9,292 nt of DNA from Clostridia bacterium (GCA_003562655.1 PWUC01000093.1:1-9292); one strand, 5' to 3'. Shown: positions 1 to 6,502, numbered from the stretch's first letter. The notes: generated from the letters alone by a model not told the origin. Program-made: numbers and translations.

Positions 1-308
1 ATCCTTCACCCCGTCACCAGAGTACCCTCAGAGACGGAGGGATTGCCTTCCGGGTGATCTCGAACCGGGGGGGGCTGTTCATGAGTCTGGGATCTTCCCG
101 AACCCAGTTGCTTAGGCGTCTTCTGCCGTGTGCTTCTCTGCCGGGGAAGGATTGCCTGTGTCTGTTCGCCGTCATCTGTTTGAGCGGCGTGTTCTGGTAG
201 AATGAGCACGGAGTCGGCAGTTGTGACTGCCCGAGAGAGTATCCCAGACTGCATATGTCACCGGTGGGCGAGCATTGTGAGGGCTGGGAACGGATGGAGA
301 TGATCCCG
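1..308. other. gene-poor leader before pyrimidine-nucleoside phosphorylase
   Basis: I see no convincing gene here. Open frames exist on both strands (the minus frames reach 82 and 126 residues; one plus frame is open from base 3 to about 203), but their composition is proline/arginine/serine-rich and low in motif content, like random GC-rich sequence. If a neighbouring gene ends here from the left, its tail is not recognisable. The only signal I can point to is an extended minus-10-like element at 195-203. The rest would be 5' untranslated leader of the phosphorylase gene. Confidence 0.4.
195..203 (+). promoter_or_regulatory. possible extended -10 promoter for the phosphorylase gene
   Basis: TGG followed by TAGAAT matches the TGn-TATAAT extended -10 pattern at 5 of 6 core positions. 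The hexamer 17 bases upstream (TCTGTT, 175-180) is a poor -35, which extended -10 promoters can tolerate. Transcription would begin near 210, giving a leader of about 100 bases before the start at 309. It is a single weak match in a region with no other candidate. Confidence 0.25.
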
Positions 309-1646
309 ATGCGTCCGGTTGACCTGATACTCAAAAAGAGAGACGGGGGTGAACTCTCCCCCGAGGAGATCAAAGATCTCCTGTCGCGATACACCCGCGG
401 GGCAGTCCCGGATTATCAGATGGCGGCCTTTGCCATGGCAGTCTTCTTCCGGGGCATGACGCGGGAAGAGATCCTGCACTTCACCCTGGCCATGGCGGAA
501 TCCGGTGAGGTGCTCAACCTCTCGAAAGCGGCCCCCGGGATCATAGTGGATAAACACAGCACCGGGGGGGTCGGTGACAAGACGACACTGGTTCTGGCGC
601 CCCTGGTCGCAGCAGCGGGCGTTCCCGTGATCAAGATGTCCGGCAGGGGGTTGGGGCACACCGGCGGGACTGTAGACAAGCTGGAGGCCATACCTGGATT
701 CGGGCCGCGCCTGTCCGCGGAGCGACTGATCGATGCGGTGACAGGGGTGGGTCTCGCAGTGGTGGCGCAGATGGAGAACCTGGTGCCGGCCGATGAGAGG
801 CTCTACGCCCTGAGGGATGTCACGGGTACTGTTGACAGCCTGCCCCTCATCGCCAGCAGCATCATGAGCAAGAAACTGGCAGCGGGTGCAGATGCCATCG
901 TCCTGGATGTGAAGGCTGGTGGGGGCGCGCTGCTCGAAACCGACAGCGAGGACCGGGAGTTGGCCTCCCTTATGGTCGACATCGGAGTGGGAGCCGGCAA
1001 ACAGGTTGTTGCCGTGGTGACGGACATGGACCAGCCCCTGGGCAGAGCCGTCGGCAATTCGCTGGAGGTGGCAGAGGCGATCGCGACCCTGAAGGGAGGG
1101 GGTCCGTCAGACCTTGAGGAGCTCACCCTTGTCCTGGGAAGCTACATGCTGGTGTTGGGCGGAGCTGCTGGTGATCTGGGCGCGGCGAGGGCTAAACTCA
1201 GGGGGCTTCTGGCGAGCGGGGCCGGTCTGGACAAACTACGGCAGTTCATCAGCAACCAGGGAGGTGATGCCAGGGTCGTGGACGACGTCACTTTGCTGCC
1301 CACTGCCACTGAGAGGCTCTCGGTCCGTGCCCCGCGCGAGGGTTATGTCGCGTGGATTGATGCGCGAGGGATCGGTGCAGCTGCCATGACCGTGGGAGCG
1401 GGCAGGAAAGCACAGGAGGATCCCGTTGATTACTCTGCCGGGATCGTACTGCAGAAGAAGGTCGGTGATGGGGTCAGCAGGGGTGAGCCGCTGGCGGTGA
1501 TTCACTTCAACAGAGCCTGCGCCAGGGAGGTTGAGGGCGTCAGGCATCGTGTGCAGAGGGCCTTTGCGATCTCAGGCGAGTGGACGTCACCCCCCAATCT
1601 GGTCAGGGGAGTCATCAGCGGGCTTGATAACCTGCGCCAGGGATGA
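309..1646 (+). CDS. pdp: pyrimidine-nucleoside phosphorylase (thymidine phosphorylase family)
   Basis: Cytoplasmic salvage enzyme that reversibly phosphorolyses uridine and (deoxy)thymidine to the base plus (deoxy)ribose-1-phosphate. From the ATG at 309 it has 445 residues, close to the roughly 433 of the Bacillus enzyme. The N-terminal helical domain starts MRPVDLILKKRDGGELS. The phosphate-binding KHSTGG lies at residues 82-87, the family signature SGRGLGHTGGTVDKLE at 111-126, and the substrate contacts LRDVTGT (R169) and SSIMSKK (S184, K188) follow. The C-terminal PYNP domain carries GIGAAAMTVGAGR and ends near residue 445. The open frame extends back to an ATG at 255, with another ATG at 294. 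I chose 309 because family members begin at this methionine and GGAG sits 9 bases upstream (296-299). No other deo or pun salvage gene lies in the window. Uridine versus thymidine preference cannot be read from the sequence, although Bacillota homologues usually use both. Confidence 0.95.
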   Translation: MRPVDLILKKRDGGELSPEEIKDLLSRYTRGAVPDYQMAAFAMAVFFRGMTREEILHFTLAMAESGEVLNLSKAAPGIIVDKHSTGGVGDKTTLVLAPLVAAAGVPVIKMSGRGLGHTGGTVDKLEAIPGFGPRLSAERLIDAVTGVGLAVVAQMENLVPADERLYALRDVTGTVDSLPLIASSIMSKKLAAGADAIVLDVKAGGGALLETDSEDRELASLMVDIGVGAGKQVVAVVTDMDQPLGRAVGNSLEVAEAIATLKGGGPSDLEELTLVLGSYMLVLGGAAGDLGAARAKLRGLLASGAGLDKLRQFISNQGGDARVVDDVTLLPTATERLSVRAPREGYVAWIDARGIGAAAMTVGAGRKAQEDPVDYSAGIVLQKKVGDGVSRGEPLAVIHFNRACAREVEGVRHRVQRAFAISGEWTSPPNLVRGVISGLDNLRQG

Positions 1647-2089
1647 GCCTGGATGGGTCTCTGTCAAGGTGCTGAGGACGAGGCCACCCCTGGAATGGCA
1701 TCCGTGAGACAAATGGCGTGGGTGAAAGGGCCTGCAGCGCGGCCTCCTGGTCGGAGCTGTTCAGTCCCCGATGGGATCCCGCCCTACGTCTGCGGGGCCC
1801 GTGGCCCTGGGATCCCGTTGATGTTTACTCACCGGCCTGCAACTTGGTTGCCGGTGAAGGTCGTTGCAGCGCTGGCTCCCACCACCGACTGGGCTGTCTC
1901 AGCACAGGGCCAGCTGCATCCGGGGAGTCCGGTTGCAGCTGGCCGAGAGGCGAGGATCACCGGTTTCCTGGGACCGGAGGGGCGATCCCCGCAGGTATAG
2001 GCATATGCGCTCTACACGCCGACCGGTGGACTGCCCTCGAATCGCGAGACCCCGCACTGCTCGCACCGGGGAAGCTCAGGTCATCCCAT
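1647..2089. other. convergent intergenic gap of 443 bases
   Basis: This gap lies between the 3' ends of the plus-strand phosphorylase and the minus-strand aminotransferase. Plus-strand open frames of 99 to 149 residues overlap here in all three frames, but none has a recognisable motif, a good ribosome binding site or protein-like composition. The notable content is an inverted repeat at 1829-1857 (TCACCGGC / GCCGGTGA) and a much stronger hairpin at 1908-1944. There is no T-tract after either, so classical intrinsic termination is not supported in either direction. Confidence 0.5.
1908..1944. repeat. near-perfect GC-rich hairpin in convergent gap
   Basis: Arms GGCCAGCTGCA (1908-1918) and TGCAGCTGGCC (1934-1944) are perfect 11-base reverse complements. 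Between them, after a single T/T mismatch, CCGG (1920-1923) can pair with CCGG (1929-1932), closing a five-base loop GGAGT. The whole is a 15-pair stem with one internal mismatch. It lies between two convergent genes and could end transcription or protect 3' ends in both directions, but neither strand has a following T-run. Confidence 0.55.
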
Positions 2090-3292
2090 CTACAGGTGCT
2101 TCTCGATCACCTCGGCCATCGTCCGTATGCCCTGCTCGATGTCCGCGGGATCAGGGTAGCTGAATGACAGCCGCAGGTTGTGATGGCCGCGGTCATCAGG
2201 GAAGAACATGGTGCCCCCGAGGGGCGTCGCGCCTGCCTCGGCGATCTCTGGCAGGATGTCTGTGACGTCAATGGAGTCGGGAACCGTCACCCACAGAAAA
2301 TACCCGCCCTCGGGCCGGCTCCAGGAGCAGCCCCGGGGCATGTATTTCTCCAGCGCCGCCAGGGCAGCGTCCCGGCGCTTCCTGTAGCCCGAGCGGATTT
2401 CCTTGAGCCTCTGGGTCACATCGATGCTGCCCCAGCATGCGGCCACCAGAGCCCGAATGAGGGGGTTGGTTCCGCCGTCAGTTTTCAGACTGCCCATCTG
2501 TTCGACCAGAGCGGCAGGTCCCACCACCCAGCCGATCCTCACCGCAGGGGCAAGGATCTTGGACATGGACCCGAGGTGCAGTACGCGGCCTCCGTCATCC
2601 AGGGCCCTCAGGGTAGGCAGGTCCTCTCCCTCGTAGCGGAGCTCGCCGTAGGCGTCGTCTTCCACCACGATGAAATCGTACTCCCCGGCCAACTCCAGCA
2701 CCCGGCGTCTGCGCTTGAGGCTCATGGTGAAGCCCCCAGGGTTGTTGAAGTTGGGAATGGAATAGAAGAATTTCGGGGGTCTTCCCTCGTCGGACAGCCT
2801 CAGCAGCAGCTGTTCCATGTCGTCGGTCCGGACGCCGTCGTCATCGCCGTCCACGGCATAGATGCTGACCGGGTGATTTTGAAAGGATCGCAGCGCCCCC
2901 ATGAAGGTGGGTCCCTCGACAAGCAGGGAGTCACCCTCATCGAGGAACAGTTCAGCGGCGAGGCTGATGGCCTGGGCGGAGCCGCTGGTCACCAGCAGTT
3001 CTCCATCTCCGATGTTCATGCCGCGCTCATTGCACCGGTCAGTGATCAGGCGGTCCATCTTTGCTGCCAGGGGGCCTCCGCCGTATTTCAGGGCAGCGGG
3101 ACCGTCCTCCTTCATGACCGCGGCGCAGGCAGCGGCCAGATCCTCGAGGGGATACGAGGTGGGGTATGGGTAACCGAAGTTAAGAGGAACCGCATCAGGA
3201 TTGGAGATCCTCCGCCAGGCACCGTATTCCTCGGCCTTCCAGTTGCGCTGTACTCTCCTCGAGACCAGGTCGTAATACAGGTCCCTTTCCAT
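2090..3292 (-). CDS. PLP-dependent aminotransferase, class I/II fold
   Basis: Cytoplasmic fold-type I aminotransferase with 400 residues, related to 2-aminoadipate/aromatic aminotransferases and the catalytic half of MocR proteins, but without their N-terminal winged-helix domain. Residue numbers here count from this start. SGSAQAISL (about 103-111) binds the cofactor phosphate. NPGG (184-187) carries the Asn that contacts the PLP ring oxygen. VEDDAYGELRY (about 210-220) supplies the Asp to the pyridine nitrogen and the Tyr. SMSK places the Schiff-base lysine at 245, with the phosphate-binding Arg at 252 in VRIGW. NLRLSFSY (about 372-379) carries the substrate-carboxylate Arg. The segment around LKYGGGPL looks shorter than the usual YGxxxGxxxLR loop. 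AAGGAG (3302-3307 on the plus map) lies 9 bases before the ATG at 3292 and only 3 before an in-frame ATG at 3298, so 3292 is preferred. The amino-donor substrate cannot be deduced. Confidence 0.92.
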   Translation of the reverse strand: MERDLYYDLVSRRVQRNWKAEEYGAWRRISNPDAVPLNFGYPYPTSYPLEDLAAACAAVMKEDGPAALKYGGGPLAAKMDRLITDRCNERGMNIGDGELLVTSGSAQAISLAAELFLDEGDSLLVEGPTFMGALRSFQNHPVSIYAVDGDDDGVRTDDMEQLLLRLSDEGRPPKFFYSIPNFNNPGGFTMSLKRRRRVLELAGEYDFIVVEDDAYGELRYEGEDLPTLRALDDGGRVLHLGSMSKILAPAVRIGWVVGPAALVEQMGSLKTDGGTNPLIRALVAACWGSIDVTQRLKEIRSGYRKRRDAALAALEKYMPRGCSWSRPEGGYFLWVTVPDSIDVTDILPEIAEAGATPLGGTMFFPDDRGHHNLRLSFSYPDPADIEQGIRTMAEVIEKHL

Positions 3293-3342
3293 CAACATTC
3301 ACTCCTTTCAAAGGGTCAAACCGAGGCTTCGATCATGGCCTT

Positions 3343-3450
3343 TTACAGAAAGACCCTGGGCAGATCTCGCCTGTAGCTGTTTCTGAGCTTATGCCTTTCA
3401 GGACATCTTTTGCATCGGTTGATGTTTTCCTGCAGTGAGGGCGAACTCAT
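3343..3450 (-). CDS. possible 35-residue CxxC micro-protein or gene remnant
   Basis: A short minus-strand frame from ATG 3450 to TAA 3343 encodes 35 residues. They include NINRCKRCPERHKLR: one CxxCP pair followed by a basic stretch, then a C-terminal DLPRVFL. It lies 50 bases upstream of the aminotransferase start and in the same direction, so it could be a leader peptide or small first gene of that transcript. The frame is open further upstream, with in-frame ATGs at 3465 and 3480, but composition there looks random and no start has a strong ribosome binding site. The CxxC-basic pattern resembles the N-terminus of iron-sulfur uracil-DNA glycosylase-like proteins, so a truncated remnant is an alternative. 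It may also be chance. Confidence 0.25.
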   Translation of the reverse strand: MSSPSLQENINRCKRCPERHKLRNSYRRDLPRVFL

Positions 3451-3766
3451 TTTGCCCAGGAACATGAAGCAGCAGAACATGAAGGACAGCTGCCTGCGGT
3501 GTTCGACTTTCCAGTGGGGGCAGTGGATTGCTGCCTCTGCACGAGGCCGGTGCCATCTCGATGGTTCCGTGACCGCCGCCCGAACGGCCGCTTTCCGCCT
3601 CCGGAACGGTCGAGAGGCGTCATGGGTGGATTATGCTGTAAGCGGGTCTGCTGTCCTGCTTTTGCCGGCCCGGTTCCTGGACGGCGGCACCTGGTCATGG
3701 ACCAGGGCAAGCCCTGGGAGGGACGATCCGCTGCGTTTGGGAGGTGGCCGCCCGACTTCAGATCCA

Positions 3767-3791
3767 GCTGGAGGCCTGGTGGGCCTCCAGC
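3767..3791. repeat. perfect 10-base-pair hairpin
   Basis: GCTGGAGGCC (3767-3776) and GGCCTCCAGC (3782-3791) are exact reverse complements with a five-base loop TGGTG. It lies well inside the gene-free stretch, has no adjacent T-run, and has no gene nearby that it would obviously terminate. Confidence 0.5.
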
Positions 3792-3939
3792 CGGAGCCGG
3801 AACTGGTGACGGCACGTTCCGATGCACGCCTGCAGGGGGTGCGGGAGCTAATCCGGGTAGGATCGGGAGCATGGTGCAGGACTGGACCTGCGATGGGCGG
3901 TCCCTGCGGTCCAGTTGAGATCGGGTGCCTCAGGTGTCA

Positions 3940-3972
3940 GGTGAACCCGGGGATTGCTCACCCGGGTTCACC
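3940..3972 (-). terminator. strong hairpin just after the 99-residue unknown gene
   Basis: GGTGAACCCGGG (3940-3951) and CCCGGGTTCACC (3961-3972) are perfect 12-base reverse complements with a nine-base loop. On the minus strand the stem begins 13 bases after the stop codon of the gene ending at 3986, the expected place for a terminator or 3'-end stabiliser. No U-tract follows, so this is a terminator-like hairpin rather than a canonical intrinsic terminator. Confidence 0.5.
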
Positions 3973-3985
3973 CTGGGGGTCTCAT

Positions 3986-4285
3986 TCACGGACGCAGGCT
4001 CTGGATCAACGCCACTGCTGTCCGTGCTGATTCTCTGTCGACAGGTCCGATCTTCATTGCGTTTCCCATCCGCCGTTGGACCAGGATCTCGTCCCCTTCG
4101 TCACCCGGTATGATCTCACAGGAGATGATATGCTTGATCTCAATGATGAACCGGCTGAGGCCGAGTCTTTTCTGTTCCACGAATTCAATGTGGTCCTTTT
4201 CGATTGTCGCACGATTCTCCGAGTCGATCTGTTGGATTGTGTAGGGCAGCTCAGCGTTTGTGCTCATTCCGGCTTCTTCGGTCAT
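3986..4285 (-). CDS. small cytoplasmic protein of unknown function
   Basis: A 99-residue protein with no signal peptide or membrane segment, not recognised as any named family. The start at 4285 is well supported: GGGGGGAGG ends 7 bases before the ATG. The body alternates charged turns with hydrophobic strands (RATIEKDHIEFVEQ, SRFIIEIKHIISCEIIP, DEILVQR) and ends in an amphipathic helix (RESARTAVALIQSL). This strand-rich body with a C-terminal helix is reminiscent of small bacterial PH-like domains, but that is an impression of pattern only. It is flanked by non-coding stretches on both sides and followed by a strong hairpin, so it is probably transcribed alone. An in-frame ATG at 4267 is a weaker alternative start. 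Confidence 0.75.
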   Translation of the reverse strand: MTEEAGMSTNAELPYTIQQIDSENRATIEKDHIEFVEQKRLGLSRFIIEIKHIISCEIIPGDEGDEILVQRRMGNAMKIGPVDRESARTAVALIQSLRP

Positions 4286-4533
4286 GGGTTTTCCTCCCCC
4301 CGATCGAGCAAATCTGAACTCACCAGTAGCAGAACACACACTGCATGTCCGCCTGCGGGGCACCAACAACGGGTCTCTGGCTACATCCTATGATCTGTGG
4401 CAGGTGAATAATAAGTGATATTCGACAGCGAAGATGCAAGATCCTGCTCGATCAGTCGGCTGATCCCGGGTACTCTGGCTGTTCAGAACCGGACATAGTG
4501 CTGTTCAGGGGCACGGCGCCGTCGCCAGGTTCG
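4286..4533. other. intergenic stretch upstream of the unknown gene
   Basis: This 248-base stretch separates the methyltransferase 3' end from the start of the small unknown gene, both on the minus strand. It contains the latter's ribosome binding site, an AT-rich patch around 4407-4430 that is the most likely place for a promoter, and a short hairpin GATCAG-TCGG-CTGATC (4450-4465) that could help end the methyltransferase transcript. I could not identify a convincing -35/-10 pair. Confidence 0.35.
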
Positions 4534-5133
4534 CTATTCGGGGTCCTTGCTGGCCGATACGAGGAAGAAATCGCAGCTGTCCAGGCTCCTGCGCACCCGC
4601 AGTTGGTGGTCCTGCAGCAGCTGGGATACGTCGGCGGCGGGAGGCAGGATGTCGCGGGCCACCTCGCTACCGGCCGAGCGGTGCATGGCGTTGATCGCCT
4701 CCCTGCCCTCCGTGTGGGCGATGACCAGCAGCCCCGAGGGCCTCAGGACCCTCACCAGCTCGCCGACAGCCCCGGCCGAATCCTGGAAATGAGGAAACAC
4801 TGCGTAGCAGATGACGCGGTCGAAAGAGTTGTCCTCAAGGGGAATAGACTCGGCTGCCGACAGGACAAATCGGAGATTGGGTGCACGGTGACGTTTCCGG
4901 GCCACCGACAGCATTCCCTCAGAGGGATCCAGGCCGCAGACGCATCCCTCAGGCCCGACCTGTTCGAGTAACAGGGGGACCAGTCGACCCGTACCTGTGC
5001 CCACGTCAAGAACACCCTGTCCTGGACTGAGATCGCAGAGATTCATCAGCCGTCTCAGCTTCTCCTGCGGAACGGGATTGTCCCGGTTCCAGGTCTCGGC
5101 TCTTGCATCAAAGAAAGAGACGTCATGCGTCAA
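4534..5133 (-). CDS. class I SAM-dependent methyltransferase
   Basis: A soluble Rossmann-fold methyltransferase of 199 residues from this start. Motif I is VLDVGTGTGRLVPLL, followed by an acidic SAM-ribose position in CGLDPSEGML, the adenine-region AAESIPLEDNSFDRVIC, and a motif after the core (LVRVLRPSGLLVIAH) typical of the UbiE/Methyltransf_11 group. The methyl acceptor is unknown. The frame is open up to a GTG at 5286, but the extra 51 residues (HHH, poly-polar, Pro-rich) look non-coding. I prefer the TTG at 5133 (product begins MTHDVSFFDARAETWN), with AGGGG 11 bases upstream. A GTG at 5142 is also possible. It lies 183 bases downstream of nikR in the same orientation, so co-transcription and a role tied to nickel are possible, but the gap is wide and this is only inference. 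Confidence 0.88.
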   Translation of the reverse strand: MTHDVSFFDARAETWNRDNPVPQEKLRRLMNLCDLSPGQGVLDVGTGTGRLVPLLLEQVGPEGCVCGLDPSEGMLSVARKRHRAPNLRFVLSAAESIPLEDNSFDRVICYAVFPHFQDSAGAVGELVRVLRPSGLLVIAHTEGREAINAMHRSAGSEVARDILPPAADVSQLLQDHQLRVRRSLDSCDFFLVSASKDPE

Positions 5134-5316
5134 GGGCTGCACGTCCCCTGTCTGCCCGGGGCATTCGGAATCGTGAGCAGGCGACTGGGGGCGAGGATTG
5201 CTGCCGGTCTGCCCGTCCTTCGGCGCGATGGCATGGTGATGTCTTCCTTCCCGGCCTGAGCTGGTGTGCTGAACAGAGGATAACACATCGCATCGGTTCT
5301 GTGCTACCGAACCCCG

Positions 5317-5742
5317 TCAGTCCCCGGACGACAGGGCGGCCAGGGCCAGCTTAGCCATCTTCACGCCGCGCATCGAGCCGATCTGGTCGGCGATCTCTCT
5401 TATGTGACAAGAACGGCCCTGCAGCACCAGTACCTCGAGGCAATCTCCCTCGTCGAGGTGTACGTGAAGGCTGGCGGTGATCGTGCCCAGGTGCCCGTGC
5501 TCTGTGCTGGTCAGGGCGTGTCCGAGGTTTACGTGTTTATGCTGATAAAGGAGGGTGAGGGTTCCCACCAGCTCCGCCTCCTGGTCTTCAAATTCGGCTT
5601 CCACCACGGCTCCGCGGGCCAGGCGCCGCAGGAAATCTGAACGAGACGAATATCCCTTCTCCTCGATCACGTGGTCCAATCGCTCGAGCAGGCTCTGCTG
5701 CATTGTTATCCCAAATCGCATCAGGGGATCGTCGCAGCTCAA
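5317..5742 (-). CDS. nikR: nickel-responsive transcriptional regulator NikR
   Basis: A homotetrameric DNA-binding repressor that senses intracellular Ni(II) and usually controls nickel uptake genes. From the TTG at 5742 it has 141 residues. The N-terminal ribbon-helix-helix (MRFGITMQQSLLERLD to GYSSRSDFLRRLAR) binds DNA. The C-terminal ACT-like domain keeps all four high-affinity nickel ligands: His82 in STEHGH, His93 and His95 in LHVHL, and Cys101 in GDCLE, equivalent to E. coli His76, His87, His89 and Cys95. The TTG at 5742 is chosen because GAGAGGGGG ends 7 bases upstream. The ATG at 5721 gives a 134-residue protein nearer the E. coli length (133) but has a poor ribosome binding site. No nickel transporter, hydrogenase or urease gene lies in the window, so its target is not visible. 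A methyltransferase follows on the same strand, and a secreted protein gene diverges. Confidence 0.93.
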   Translation of the reverse strand: MSCDDPLMRFGITMQQSLLERLDHVIEEKGYSSRSDFLRRLARGAVVEAEFEDQEAELVGTLTLLYQHKHVNLGHALTSTEHGHLGTITASLHVHLDEGDCLEVLVLQGRSCHIREIADQIGSMRGVKMAKLALAALSSGD

Positions 5743-5771
5743 CGGGTTTCCCCCTCTCAAAGGGTGCTTTC

Positions 5772-5848
5772 ATGTAATTCGGGATCAGGAGGCGGCAATC
5801 CTGCAGGCCAGTTGCCCATTACATCCTGCGTTCGGGGAGGCATTACGT
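5772..5848. promoter_or_regulatory. candidate operator: repeated GTAAT/ATTAC motifs between nikR and the secreted-protein gene
   Basis: The divergent intergenic region carries ATGTAAT (5772-5778), its exact reverse complement ATTACAT (5818-5824), and a third near copy CATTACGT (5841-5848; compare CATTACAT at 5817-5824, 24 bases away). Repeated half-sites between a regulator and a divergent gene are typical of autoregulation. The pattern is not the enterobacterial NikR box (GTATGA-N16-TCATAC), and its orientation differs from the TTAC-N-GTAA arrangement described for other NikR groups, so assignment to NikR is speculative. Confidence 0.25.
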
Positions 5849-5895
5849 CATCAGGTGCAGAAGTGATGCGTAGCAGAGAAGAGGGGATGGAGAAA

Positions 5896-6378
5896 ATGCG
5901 GCGGCGTCTGGTCAACAATGCGGTGATCATGCTGCTTCTGTTGCTGGCCATGACCTTCATTGCCCCGGGCGGTGACGGAGTTCATCAGCTGCATGCCGGT
6001 GAGGTCTTCCTGACTGCACCGGATCACATATGGCTGTGGGACCAGATCTGGTCCGGTTCTGCATATGTGGACGTTCCCGCCGGCACCTCCGTGACGTGGG
6101 GATTTGGCTGGGGCAGCAATTCACGTGACGCCCTCGAGGAGAAGCTCTATGGGTTGGACATGGAATTCCGCATCGATGGTCGGGAAGTTAACTCACCGAA
6201 GCGCCATTTTTCCTTCCGCGATGTGGGTTCTCGAACGGAGAGCTACTGGGTGCTCGTTTTCCACTATGAGCACCAGATCCTTCCTCCTGGTGAGTACGTC
6301 TGGTCAATATCACTGTCGGGCTCTGTTCCCGAGGTCTTGGCGACGGGTGTGGTGGTGGTAGGTTCCAGAGACCAGTGA
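5896..6378 (+). CDS. small secreted protein of unknown function
   Basis: A 160-residue protein that I do not recognise. It begins with a basic n-region (MRRRLVNNA) and a hydrophobic core (VIMLLLLLAMTFIAP), then a short polar stretch with a possible signal-peptidase site near QLHA, so it is probably exported. The mature part (about 125 residues) is rich in aromatic and beta-strand-like segments (YVDVPAGTSVTWGFGW, ESYWVLVFHYEHQI, GEYVWSISLSG, EVLATGVVVVGS) and resembles a small extracellular beta-sandwich. No lipobox cysteine is present; the mature region has no cysteine at all. ATG 5896 is chosen because GAGGGG ends 9 bases upstream; ATGs at 5866 and 5887 are in frame with poorer spacing. It is transcribed divergently from nikR. 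Confidence 0.75.
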   Translation: MRRRLVNNAVIMLLLLLAMTFIAPGGDGVHQLHAGEVFLTAPDHIWLWDQIWSGSAYVDVPAGTSVTWGFGWGSNSRDALEEKLYGLDMEFRIDGREVNSPKRHFSFRDVGSRTESYWVLVFHYEHQILPPGEYVWSISLSGSVPEVLATGVVVVGSRDQ

Positions 6379-6394
6379 TGGAGGCAGCGGTCCT

Positions 6395-6502
6395 GTGAAG
6401 AATCTGACCGCGAGGAAGGGGAGGTTGACATTGATCAGGGCCTTTGAGACCTTGACCGATGAGGAGCGAAGGAGACTGCGTGACCATCTGGCCTCTTCTT
6501 GA
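6395..6502 (+). CDS. possible 35-residue helical protein
   Basis: GTG 6395 to TGA 6502 encodes 35 residues, 16 bases downstream of the secreted-protein stop and in the same direction. GGAGG (6380-6384) lies 10 bases before the GTG. The C-terminal half, RAFETLTDEERRRLRDHLASS, has the strong heptad-like charge pattern of a real amphipathic helix. A shorter alternative begins at the TTG at 6431, 6 bases after GGGGAGG, giving 23 residues. Function is unknown. It may be co-transcribed with the secreted protein or be the tail of a decayed gene. Confidence 0.4.
   Translation: MKNLTARKGRLTLIRAFETLTDEERRRLRDHLASS

Larger units (their letters stand above)
3451..3985. other. 535-base gap without a confident gene
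   Basis: Three long frames overlap here (plus 3410-4030, plus 3499-3918, minus 3447-3872), all lacking stops by virtue of high GC. None shows a family motif, a hydrophobic core pattern or a credible ribosome binding site, and they cannot all be coding. What is visible is structure: hairpins at 3767-3791 and 3940-3972, and an 8-base inverted repeat ACTGGACC/GGTCCAGT at 3881-3915. A decayed gene is possible, but I cannot identify one. Confidence 0.45.

Noticed and set aside
1..394. Minus-strand frames of 82 and 126 residues at the left edge
   Set aside because: Composition is random-like, and the longer one runs antisense into the phosphorylase N-terminus.
2180..3376. 398-residue open frame on the plus strand
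   Set aside because: It is the antisense shadow of the aminotransferase, whose minus-strand frame has all catalytic motifs.
3410..4030. 206-residue plus-strand frame (and overlapping 139- and 141-residue frames)
   Set aside because: No motif, poor ribosome binding site, random-looking composition, mutual overlap, and overlap with the end of the well-supported gene at 3986-4285.
5143..5286. N-terminal extension of the methyltransferase from GTG 5286
   Set aside because: The extra residues are low-complexity polar/Pro/His sequence without a ribosome binding site; the conserved fold starts after TTG 5133.
5743..5895. Canonical NikR box (GTATGA-N16-TCATAC)
   Set aside because: No such paired half-sites are present; only the different ATTACAT-type repeats are seen.
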